A stretch of DNA of 64,000 nt, from positions 10,895,001 through 10,959,000 of the forward strand of contig NC_079888.1 of NCBI RefSeq assembly GCF_029227915.1. Direction: 5' to 3'. Source of the stretch: Hydractinia symbiolongicarpus. Lineage: Eukaryota > Cnidaria > Hydrozoa > Anthoathecata > Hydractiniidae. The notes under the pieces are model-generated. The model saw only the letters and a list, made by a program, of their open reading frames with translations. It had not been told where the DNA came from and made no database searches. The translations under genes and the position numbers were made by a program. Shown here piece after piece: positions 29,586 to 45,823 of this stretch; the first letter of the stretch is position 1, and the number at the start of each line of letters is the position of its first letter.

Positions 29586-32500
29586 ATGTTGTCAAACAAA
29601 AATCCTCCCTTGTTGTCTACAAGTTCATTATACACTGATTGGAAAAAGAAAGTGAATATCTGGTCCTCATTCACCACACTCGAGAAAAAGAAGCACAGAG
29701 CAGACGTATTATTGACATTAGATGGGTCGGCTGAAAAAGCCGTACTTGAAATTGAATTAGAAATCATTAATAGCGATGATGGATTGGAAAAAGTTTTAGA
29801 AAAGTTAGATAAACTTTATTTGAAAGACACAACATTAGAAAAGTTCGAAGCTCTGGATAAGTTTGACACTTACAAGCAGACATCTGAAACTTCCATTTAA
29901 GAACACATTCACCAGTTTGAAAAGTTGTATTTCAAACTGCAGAGCCATGGTACCGCTATATACGAAGATCTCCTTGCTTACATGCCCTTAAAATCAGCAA
30001 ATCTCTCAAAGCAAGATGAAAAGTTGGCCAAAGGTACCGTTACAGAGCTTACATTGATCAACATGAAAGCCCAACTTAAGAAAATTTTTCCAGATAAAGA
30101 AAGCTTATCACAAGCTTCCAATTCATTACAAGTCCATTAAATTAATGAAGTCACTTATGAAAACATTGACAATGACGAATGTTATCCAACATACTTTGCT
30201 GGCAGACATAGTAATCAAGATTATCAACGCTATTCTCACAGACGAACACAAACCAACCAACAACCGATGAAAAGATACTCTTCTGTGGCAAGTTCCAAAA
30301 ATCCACCATCACGCACTGGGCAAATCAGTTGTTGCAGAATTTGCAAATCAATTTATCATTGGGCTGCAGATTGCCCCGATAAAAAACACCAAAACGATAA
30401 TCAGCGTTCCATGCGTCCACGAAATCAACCTCGTCCTCACAAATATGTTTACTTCCAGGAGCAAGACGATGATGCGAGCTTATATCAAGTTGAGGAACAT
30501 GACACTTATCATAAGATTATATTATTTCAAAGTGATTATGACCACCCAAAACATCTTCCTGGACTGGTGGCAGAATCTTGAAATGCTGCTGTTTTTGACA
30601 GTGGTGCTACGGAAACTATTTGTGGCCATAGTTGGTATAACACTTTCATCGAAAGCCTTTCCGAAACTGACATTAGAAAGGTTAAAACATCACCTGTTTT
30701 CAACGTCTATCGCTTTGGAGATGGAAATAAGGTCACATCTACCCAGACAGCCACCATACCTGCCTTTCTTGGTCTCCGTGAAATAGGTATTTCCACAGAC
30801 ATCGTGGAAAATGACATTCCACTACTCCTTTCTCGAGAAGCTATGAAAAAAGCAAACATGTCCATTGACTTCAAAGATCATACTGCATCAGTATTTAACA
30901 CTGTTGTGAACCTCAATGTGATGAAGAGTGGTCACTATACAGTTCCACTCACCAGACAAACACAACTCTTGTCCATGGTTGATACAAAATGCAAACCAAA
31001 CATTGTCTTATCTGTTCAGGAAGCAACATCAAAGCATAACCAAGCACTGAAGATACACCGTCAGTTTGCGCATGCACCAGTTCACAAACTCATCAAGTTG
31101 GTAAAATCTGCTGGCGACCCCTGGGCACATGATAAAGAGCTGGAGCAAGAGCTGCATGCTGTTGCGAAAAATTGCTAAACATGTCAACAGTATGGCAGAG
31201 CTGCACCCGTTCTTGGTTTACCAGCCAACAAATTTCTAGACACTGTTGCCATGGATTTAAAATTCTATCGTCAAAAGATACTGCTACATATGATCGACCA
31301 TGCTACACGTCTTTCGGCCTGTGTAAGAATCCCTTCCAAACATCCTGAGCACATCATAAAAGGGATATTCTCCAACTGGATCAGTGTTTATGGCACTACA
31401 AATAAGTTCCTATCTGATAATGGTGGTGAATTTATCAATGAATCCTTTCTGGAAATGTGTGAACAAATGAACATCAAAGTGAGAACAAATGGAGCTGAAT
31501 CTCCTTGGTCCAATGGCCTTGTTGAGCGTCACAACCAAATTATATCTGCAATGCTGGACAAAGTTCTGGAAGATACCGACTGTGATTTCGATATCGCCCT
31601 ATCTTGGTGTGTCAATGCCAAGAATTCCCTCACCAATTGCCATGGTTTCAGTCCATATCAACTGGCAATTGGAGGCAATCCACGCCTCCCTAGTGCTATG
31701 AATAATGAATTGCCAGCATTGACTGCAGATATACCAACGAGTGATATACTTCGCCAGAATTTAAATGCTCTACATGCCGCTAGAGAGGCCTTTATGCACC
31801 ATGCCCTTTCAAGCAATATTCGTACCTACAGTGATGTTGTTATTCTCACTGGAGAATGAAACAAAATGGAGAGGACCAGCTACAGTTTTAGGGAAAGATG
31901 GACAGCAAACATTGCTCAAACATGGTGGCTATTACATCAGAGTACACCCTTGTCGCATACGACCAGCTTGAAATTCCCCTGTGCAAAACAATGATTCTAC
32001 AATCTGTGATCAAGATGATTCAAATCATACATCATCAGAAAAAGATATTGTCACATATGGTCCACCAAGTACTCCAGAAAAACAGAGTCAAACACTCGAA
32101 GACGACAGTGATTCTAATGAACAACCACATCATGTTTCCATTACTCCGCCAACGATTGCACCAACACCCCCCCCCCCCCCCACCCCCCCGACACCACACG
32201 TAACTGCTCCAAGATCCAGAAACACGCATAGACCGCATCGCTACATGTCTTCAGCAGCGACAAACACAAGAACATTAGACACAGATTTTGAACAACAACA
32301 ACCTCTTGATGTCCAACAAGAAATGTCCTAATCTAAATTCTTTGCGTAAAAACGACACCGTGGAGTATCAACTCAAAAATGACGATACATGGAAAAAGGG
32401 AACCCTACATAGCAGACCAGGAAAATCGACAGGAAAATGGAAGTATTTATGGAATGTTAAGTCACCCGAAGGTGAATTTCAATCAGTTGATTTCAGTAGT

Positions 32501-33710
32501 GACGTAACAACGTGGCATCATACTAACAAAAGCAACAACGATCAAGAGGTATTACAATCAGAAATCCTCATTGCCCAAATGGACACTGACATAGAACTTG
32601 CCAAACAACGGGAGCTTCAATCGTGGAAGTCTCAGAAAGTCTATGAAGAAGTAAGGTAATCACCTCTAAAGTTATTGACAACAAATCATCAACAAAAGAC
32701 AGACTAGTTGCGAAAGGCTTTCAAGAATCCCAAGACTATCGGACAGATAGTCCCACCTGCTCAAGAGAGAGTGTTCGACTTTGTCTTTCCATCACAGCGT
32801 CAATGAAATGGTCACTCCATTCTCTAGACATAAAAACAGCCTTTCTTCAAGGATATGCCATAGAACGTACAGTATTCATAAAACCACCTAAAGAAGCCAA
32901 TACTGAAAAATTATGGAAACTCATGAAGTGTGTTTATGGTCTTGCAGATGCTCCTCGCCAGTTTTACCTGCGACTCCAACAAGAATTGATCAAATTAGGT
33001 GTTACCCCTAGTCCATTTGACAATGGATTGTTCTATTGGCGTGTTGGTGATGCGTTGCATGGAATCCTTGTTTGTCATGTAGATGACATTATGTGGAGTG
33101 GCACAAAAACCTTTCATATACAGGTTATCCAGCATTGGGACAAGTATTGAAGTTTAGTACTGAACATCACACAGCATTTAAATATTTGGGAATTGAACTG
33201 AAACAACAAAGGCTTTTCTATAACGCTCTCTCAAAACAATTTTGCATCCTCAATTAACTAGATCGAGCTACCACCAAAAATTGATAAACATACACCTGTT
33301 GATGAAAATGTTAGAGGAGAACTGAGATCCATTGTTGGTCAATTGAACTGGCTATCATGCATGTCCAAACCTGAAATCAGTTTTGAAGTCTCATACTTGT
33401 CTGGGAGAATCAAAGAAGCTACATTCACAGATGTCATTGATGCTAACAAAGTCATCACTAAAGTCCAAAATAATCCATCATTCATGACATTTCCCTGCCT
33501 TGATTTTAATTCAATTCACATCCAAGGCTATGCAGATGGCAGCTTCAATAGTTTACCAAATGCTGCAAGTCAAGGTGGTCAGATAGTTCTTCTGTGTGAT
33601 AAGTTCCAGCAATGTTGCACACTAGCGTGGAATTCTACTCGACTTAAACGTGTTGTAAGGTCAGCATTGGCTGCTGAAACATTAGCAATGTGTGACTTAA
33701 GGCCATAGGT
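29586..33710 (+). pseudogene. Ty1/copia retrotransposon gag-pol, degenerate
   Basis: Domain order is that of copia. Gag (29586-30140), zinc knuckle CRICKSIYHWAADC (30330), protease FDSGATETICG (30597), integrase zinc region HRQFAH...C (31060-31180), integrase core with DHATR (31295), SDNGGEF (31413) and E near 31533 (VERHN), reverse transcriptase LDIKTAFLQG (32826) and HVDDIMWSG (33078), RNase H GYADGSF (33524) to ALAAETLAMCDL. Stops TAA 29898, TAA 30138, TGA near 30579, TAA 31176 lie in an otherwise continuous frame. Frameshifts occur near 31850, 32330, 32660 and 33150, and part of the reverse transcriptase start and the element's 3' end are missing. Not functional. Confidence 0.9.
32166..32190 (+). 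repeat. Poly-C tract inside the copia linker
   Basis: Two C runs interrupted by one A, coding a Pro-rich stretch between integrase and reverse transcriptase. Confidence 0.7.
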
Positions 33711-34651
33711 CCATACCACAAACAGGGGATATAAATATGGAGTAAAACACAGTAAGCCTCTTGTTCTTGAACAGTTCAGACGTTTGGCAGAACACATTCA
33801 GAAAGTGGTTGCTTGTTAACATTGGTCTGAAATTACATAATACTTAATGGCATCTAAAAAAGCAAAAAGTAAAGGTAAAACTTTTTTAACATACAATGAA
33901 ATGATGGCTGAGCCTCATCTTAGAACTGTTGACGAGTGGTCAGAGTTAGGCTTTGAAACTCTATGATTGCGAAATCCTTTCAAATTTCAACTGAAGGCAA
34001 AATATTGCAGCAGAAGGCGGTGAAGAAGACATCAGTTTCATATTACATGGCTCCTTTTCAGGGACAAAGAAAAACCCCTTAGAAGCTAAATTTAAGAAGA
34101 AAAAGACTTGGCACACAAACTTAAATCTCTTTTGAGGAATGAGATTCAAAACGAATTTAAAAACCAAAAAATACTGTCACAGCAGGAAGCTCGGACTTAC
34201 CGTCCACAGTCAAGTCAGCCATCTTTTCGTGTTTCCCCCCAGCGATCTCCGACAGCGGGTTTTGTGGAACATGCCAATCTTAAAGAAGGCGTGTCAGTCG
34301 CAGGTCGTTCAGTTGCTGGCCCCACTACTAATGCTTCAACTTTTGCTACTCTGGGTTTGTCTGCAGGGGTGGTAGGGTCAACTTTATCAATCTCTCTCCC
34401 TCCAGTTCCTAAGCGAATTTTGGAAAAGATTAAGGCTAGTGAATATGTAAATTTTGACTATTTATTGCCTCTATCGCTCAATGCCTATGGACGATGGAGG
34501 TGAGTACATGGGGATGCGCACCATGGATGGCACGCCCACATTAGCTATGTCTAGAAAAAACATAACTAAGTCTCGTATTCAGGATTATGCTTCGTGGAGT
34601 TTGGCTTGGAGCTATTGTCTTAGTTGTATGCTCCAGTACTCACCACACTTA

Positions 34652-35412
34652 CAGTACACCTTTGTGTGGAGGACAGCAGTCGTTTGTCTTTTGTTATATT
34701 TAAATTCCTTGAGAGTTTTGCGAGTTTATATTTGCGTGTTAAAAAACAATGCGCTCACGAAGAAATATCGGAGCAATTATATTTCTTCTAATAGCGAGTA
34801 ATAGCATTGTGTAAATGTATTGATAAGCTATTCCCTTAAGTATTACCGTGAAGTAATTAAATAATAAAAATCTTTCGCAAAGTTTTATATTACATTGCGA
34901 GAGAATGTATTGTTGATCTAATTACTTAAAAAGATTCCAGCGCGTTTAATCTAAGAAACATACGAGAAGCATTGTTCACAACTATTAAATGCCGCTTTTC
35001 ATTTTTAAACTTTTAAAATGCGATCTAAAAAAACATTTCTATCGCCGCTTTTCATTTTTAACTTTTAAAAAGCAATTTAAAAAAATATTTCTATCGTCGC
35101 TTTTCGTTTTTAAACTTTTAACATGCAATCTAAAAAACATTTCTATCGTCGCTTTTCGTTTATAAACTTTTAAAATGTGATCTAAAAAAACGCTTAATTA
35201 CTGCAATTAAAATTTTCAAAAGAGTTCGTGCATAATAGATTGCTAAAATTGATCTTGCAAGCTATTGTGATTAAACAATCGATCGTGTGGGGTCATTGTT
35301 TATCAGCGAGGCAATTATTTTCTTAAAAAAAAAAGCTATAACAATGTTATTGTTCTGTGTAACCATTCATGCAAGTTTCGCGTCCGCGGTAGATTACATT
35401 CAGACTGTACTG
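34652..35412. mobile_element. Mariner-like MITE inserted in the DIRS gag
   Basis: Ends CAGTACA... at 34652 and ...TGTACTG at 35412 flanked by TA at 34650-34651 and 35413-35414. 761 bp, no transposase. Carries about four units of the 53-bp minisatellite. The gag reading frame on the left side resumes in phase on the right side if one TA is counted, so the insertion is precise. Confidence 0.85.
34990..35195 (+). repeat. 53-bp minisatellite, about 4 units
   Basis: Units with ATTTCTATCGTCGCTTTTCG and AAACTTTTAAAATG as at 26790-27545. Confidence 0.85.
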
Positions 35413-38107
35413 TAGCTCAGCAGTTAGTCAGATATCAGACGTACATCGCCCAATTTGCCAACCAGTATATTTTTTCATATGCATATGCCTTTGACCAACT
35501 GCACAGAATACATCTGGCAAATGATACCAGCAAGAGGTGGGATGTTATTAATGACCTGCTATACAACCAGCACCTTAGAAGCGCTCCTGTGTTGCCAAAA
35601 AGGGATGCTGTTGCTTGGGGGTCATCTTCATCTACATCCTCCAGGTTGAGCTATGCATGTTTTATCTGCAATGAAGTAGGGCAAACCAATGCCCCACTCA
35701 AAGTGGGCGGTTTAGGAAGGCCGATGAGCAGCAGTTTCGGAATGTTCCCCAGCAGTTTCGAAGTAATTCCCAGCAACCACTGCATTAAATTTAATAGAGG
35801 ACTCAGTTGCACATATACCCCATGCACCTACTCTCATAGGTGTTTATCCTGTGGATCGTCAGGACACCCAGCACTCCATTGCACACTCAGGTCCTCTAGG
35901 CCAAGTACCAAATGAATTCTTTCCTCTAAAATCGCTTGTCACAACCCCGGTTAAGGTTGACGTATTAGAGAGTCTCTTGAATGGTCATCCAAACAAAACA
36001 TTAGTGCGGTTTATTGTATCAGGTTTTCAATATGGATACAAACTTGGTTTTCAGGACAATGAGTTGAAATCATGCATAAGTAACAACAAATCTTCCATAG
36101 AGTATGAAACCAAAGTGGATGAGACGATTTTGAAAGAGCTGAATAGGGGACATACGGTGGGTCCATTTGCTTCACCACCATTTAAATTGCCTTGTTCTCC
36201 CCTGGGTGCTGCACCAAAAAAGGATGGGACTGTGCAAGTCGTATTAGACCTTTCTTCACCACATGGACATTCAGTTAACGATGGCCTTACCAAAGAGGAC
36301 TATTCGGTCTCTTACTCATCATTTGACGATGCGGTTGAAATGGTTAAAATGTTGGGTAGAAATTGTTACATGGCTAAGTTGGACATAAAGCATGCTTTCA
36401 GACTGTGCCCTGTGCATCCTAGTGATTGGCACCTATTAGGTTATAAGTGGAAGGAAAGATACTTTTTTGACGTAGTTCTTCTTTTTGGTGGGCGTTCCTC
36501 TCCTTTCATTTTTAACAACTTTGCTGATATTCTAGAGTCGATATTATTGTGGATTTGTTTTGTCAAAAATCTCTTCCATTATTTAGATGATTTCATCACA
36601 GCTGCCCTGTCTAAGAATATATGTCAGGCTATAGTAAAGTTGATTAAGAACGTTTTTCACTTGCTTGGTGTTCCGTTGGCTCCAGATAAGATGGTAGGCC
36701 CCTGCCAAGTAATTACATTCCTGGGCATTGAAATAGACACAGTAAATTACTTTCTTCACTCCGTAATTGGTTAGGGAAAAAGAAATGCACAAAGAGAGAA
36801 CTGTTATCTCTCATAGGGTCTTTGTCTTTGTGGAAGGTTGTGAAATGTGGTCGAATGTTCTTACGACGTCTTATTGATCTTTCCACTACAGTTCATTCCT
36901 TGCACCATCATACTTCAATTACATCAGAATCTCGCAAGGATATTCAATGGTGGTGTGAGTTTCTCCCCACTTGGAATGGCATCGCTATTATTCACACTGA
37001 AACGTTATACTTCTCTTCAATAAATCTTTTTACTGATGCTTCTGGAGTAGGCATAGGAGGATTTTTTTCTGGTGCATGGTTTTCAATTGCCTTAAACCTT
37101 ACGCAAAAGTATAGTATCACCTTCATTGAGTTATTGGCCATAGTTGTAGCAGTTTTTTCTTGGGGCAAGGTATGGAAAAACAAGCAATTAGTGTTATACA
37201 CAGATAATTTGGCTATTGTTTATGTGTGGTCCTCTGGGTCGTGTCGTTGTCCAAACATCATGCATCTTGTACGTTTTTTATTTTTCTACACAACAGAACA
37301 CAATACCTCCTGGTACACCACATTAAAGGCCAGCACAATACTTATGCAGATCTTTTGTCTCGATTGCAGGTACAGCACTTCAAACGTCTATGCCCAGAAG
37401 CTGAACCAGATCCAACACCAATCCCTTCATCGATACTACAACTCTTCAAAGAGATTTAAGTCATTATTTAAACTCATCCATTTCAACAAACACCAGGGCA
37501 ACATATCGGTCAGGATATCTCTTGTTTAAAAAATTTTGAGAAGCTACATCCGTACCTACCTTTCCCCTGACAGAATTAACACTTTAACTGTTTGCGACAT
37601 ATTTGGCAAAACGCGTCAAATTTGGTACTATTAAAGTCTATCTTTGCGTTGTTCAGTCAAGAGTGTAATACGTGGCTTTAACACGAAGATAGCCCACATG
37701 GGTCGCTTGTACTATGCTTTGCGTGGCATTAGAAGGTTGTCATCCAAATTCTCCTTCTCAGAGACTGCCAATTACACCAGCTGATCTGCGTAAAATGATA
37801 ATGTTTATTAAAAACTCTATGTTTTCCAACTACGACAAAGCAATGTGGACGTGTCTTATCTTAGTGGCATTTTTTGGCCTGTTAAGGGTGTCATAGTATG
37901 TTTGCCCCTCAACGTCCACTTTTAATACAGAAACTCACCTCATACCTGCTGACATATACCTTAAGTGCTCTAAAACAGATCCGTTTAGGCTAGGGTGCAA
38001 GATTCGCTTAGCAAAAATTGGAGGCTATCTTTGTCCTTACAGAGCCATTCAAAATTACCTAGCATTCAGAGGAACCTAACTAGGGCCCTGGTTCATGTTT
38101 AGCGACG

Positions 38108-38150
38108 GTAAGTTTGTTACCCGGAAGTTTGTTACCCGGAAGTTTGTTTC
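38108..38150 (+). repeat. 15-bp direct repeats in the recombinase gene
   Basis: AAGTTTGTTACCCGG occurs twice and partly a third time, adding (KFVTR)n to the reading frame. Confidence 0.8.
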
Positions 38151-38419
38151 TTTATTTCTAACAATAAGCTTGCCTAGCAGTATCAACATTAACACCCATA
38201 GTTTTCGCATTGGTGGCGCTTCGGCTGCAGCTCCTTGCGAGATACCCGATTCCGCTATTAAGATTATTGGACGCTGGAGTAGTGATTGCTACAGAAGGTA
38301 TATTCACCTGTCAGACAACGTTTTGACAAAATGGTCTACTCGCATAGCAGAGTTAAATGGACTGACACAAATCTAGGACATTAAGTCTGTGCTTTAGGCT
38401 GAGCTTAACTTGTATGGTA

Positions 38420-38625
38420 TGTAGGTTATTAACAAAAAAAGTATGCTGAACATGATGGTGACATCAAAATTTTGATTTTTTGTCACCTAAATGTTATTTT
38501 AGGCCAAAATTGGTCCAAAAATTAAAATTACTTTATTTTCGACAAAATTTGGCTAAGTTAACAAAAAAGGTATGCTGAACATGATAGTGATAGTTATGTT
38601 AACTTTCAACCATGAATGATAGGCT
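38420..38625 (+). repeat. About 1.5 units of the minisatellite also found at 61984-62610
   Basis: Contains AGTATGCTGAACATGATGG, TAGGCCAAAATTGGTCCAAA and the same 3' flank (CAACCATGAATGATAGGCTG) as the larger array. Confidence 0.8.
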
Positions 38626-38731
38626 GTATTTTTTCTTTTTTCTAGTAATATGGTTTTTTTTAACTAAAGCTATATTTCCTTTTTCGAACAATTAAGATCG
38701 TATATTATTTTCCTCACTTTCTTATGCCCCG

Positions 38732-38770
38732 TTTTTTTTTTTTTTTTTTTTTTTTTGGGGGGGGGGGGGG
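38732..38770 (+). repeat. T25 followed directly by G14
   Basis: A run of 25 T and then 14 G, which could form G-quadruplex or be a sequencing-sensitive tract. Confidence 0.9.
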
Positions 38771-39924
38771 TTACTGAATTACTGAATTTCAAAAATTTTA
38801 GGCGGAGCTTGTGGTCTTTCTTCTTCCTGTCAGTCAGTTTACTCCAGACTGACCTAACGAAAATTAAAATTTCGAGGAATTTTCTATCAATATTATTGCC
38901 TATTTGAATAGCAAAATATGTCGTGTCTAACTTTGTAACAGAAATCACAATTTCATAGACAGCTTTTTTTTTTGGCGAGCTAGTTTACATATATTATACG
39001 TCTTGTTCAGTATGACAGCAGTTTATTAGTGGCAGACATTTATTTATGATTCATGTTGTGTTATATCATAGTATGTAGCTAATGTCGTACTTATAGAAGA
39101 CTACATATAAGTCAACTCTTAATTTCTCAATTTGGGGAAATTTGGGGGTGCTGGGCTTCCTTCGTCAGCCGGTTTAGGTGCAGATGTCTATTTTGTTGAC
39201 AGTGATAGAGTTAATTAAGTATTTTGTAAGGATAAAGCTTGTCAGTTAATGTCAGTCTGTTATAATGAGACAAACGTTTAATTGTCATTAACTGTCATGT
39301 ACTGTCAAAAGTCGGTTGTCAAAATGTCAAAAGAAGCCAATGACCATATGGTGCAGGAAAAAGAAGCCCGTGGGTCAATCGTTACAATAAAAACCTCACC
39401 ATAATAGACATGTAGTGTCAAGAGTCCGTTGTCAAAATGTCTAAAAGAAGCCAGTGGCCATATGGTGCAGTAAAAAGAAGCCTGTACCCTAATTATAACT
39501 GCAAACTATTTAAGAATACATTTTCTACCACTACTTTGTGTTTTTTTTCACTTCTGAACCATACCAATTAATAAGCACGCAACAGTGTAGTGATGGATCA
39601 GTTCAAATAACAATGTCGTACACACATGCAAACATAAAACCAGAAGGAGTAAAATCCCAAGGTTGTGTAACAAATGTTTTAAAAGAACTATTCTAACTAT
39701 ATACATCTTACCCTGTATTGGGTAGAAAAAAAATATATAGATTGAGATAATTTTCAACCAAAAAAGAATAAATGTCTCAAGGTATATGTAACATTTATCA
39801 AAAAATAAATAAAACTTATTACATTTCTATATAGCAGGGGGGGGGGATCATTTGAAGCCTAGTCTTTAGTTTATGTGAGTGTTTTTTAATAACCAATTCC
39901 AATAGTGTATTATGTTGTCCTTAG
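38771..39924. other. Upstream region of IMP4 with a short duplication
   Basis: No gene. A diverged 80-bp direct repeat (GTTGTCAAAATGTC, AAAAGAAGCCA, CCATATGGTGCAG) is present at about 39310-39375 and 39425-39487. IMP4 exon 1 must lie in or left of this stretch. Confidence 0.5.
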
Positions 39925-44677
<4,753 letters not shown>

Positions 44678-45823
44678 TGTAATTCAACTTTCTACGAAGT
44701 ACTTGGTAGACCTACGGTTGCAATTTTCCGTCTTTGAGATCAAAAATTTTTCAAAAAATGTGAGATTATCCTGCCTGTGAATTGATAGAAGACTTGAAGA
44801 GGATTGTTAGTACTGTTGTGACTGAACAAGCTGTGTTATGTATTTTTTATCATGTATATCAGCCATTCATTTGGTGCAGCCAGTGGACAAACTCAACGTA
44901 GTATTTATTTACATCTAGCTTCACGGTGGTGGGAAAATAGAACCAACTAAGTACAATTGATAGACAAAACATCAATTAATTCAAAGCCATGTTTTGCCTT
45001 TGTTTTTCGCAAGGAACAGTGGTGTTGAGTGAAATCATTCGGTTTCCTCGTACCTAATTTCTAAATTGTGTTTACGTATCGCTGGCGTAATCTCTTTATA
45101 AAGATAGAATGCTCTAGGAATAAGGTTGATGTATCGGAACTCAAAGTCCTGGTAGTCATTTTAGCTACCATAAATTTCGTTCCAAAGGTTGTTGTCAAAG
45201 TGCGGAATTTCAAAGATCGCAACCACAAGTGACGCGCACTGCGAACTTGGTGAAGTTTACTAATCAATTTTTTGGTTAGGTCCAAAAGGGTCTTTATTTT
45301 TGCCGATGTCAGCATGCCCCCATTCCATTGCACGAAATTAACTTTGCTAAAGACAATTGCGGCTCAAAACTGTATATTTTTAAAGATGCTTTACTCAGTT
45401 TCCACCTTATTTCCAGGTCTTTATTAGGTATTTCGGGCTTCCATCTCAATAATGATTAGCCTCATACAGGGAAAACTGATTATAGCATTTTCCAGAGCTC
45501 TCTCAGTAAGAAAAAGCAGGCAAATAGTTTTATGATTATCAGACAAGACCGTATGGATTGAAATTATTTTCTCTTTCATTAGCCAACACTACAAATGCTA
45601 TAAAAATGTTGTTATTAAATGGAGTGAGGATTGATGTTGGAACCATAAAACGGTGTCCGATGCTCACTTTTCAAGTTTGTATGCCACACAATAAGGTAGC
45701 AGCCACGGGAGTCGCGACTTTAAGGGTTAGTGAAATTTATCGTAGTTATTAGCTAGTTACCATTCGTGTGGTGTAATTGTTAAACAGTCACACATTTGGT
45801 AACACTTTTAATTTTAGTTTTAT
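44678..45823. other. Convergent gap between IMP4 and innexin
   Basis: 3' untranslated and intergenic sequence. Small frames without domains. Confidence 0.5.

Larger units (their letters stand above)
33847..38376 (+). pseudogene. DIRS-like tyrosine-recombinase retrotransposon, degenerate
   Basis: Gag-like start MASKKAKSKGKTFLTYNEMM at 33847, continuing past a TGA (33964) to 34650. After the inserted MITE gag resumes at 35415 and ends with a knuckle (CTYTPCTYSHRCLSCGSSGH, 35815). Reverse transcriptase 35900-36774: MAKLDIKHAFRLCPV (36370) and the HYLDDFITA catalytic motif (36579). RNase H has FTDASGVG (37029) and YTDN (37197). The tyrosine recombinase runs 37550-38376: first Arg in FFGLLRVS (37880), HSFRIGGASA (38200), then GRWSSDCYRRYIH with the presumed nucleophile Tyr (38275). 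No methyltransferase is seen, so Ngaro- or PAT-type is possible. Several stops and frameshifts (for example TAG near 36772, 37894). Inactive. Confidence 0.85.
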
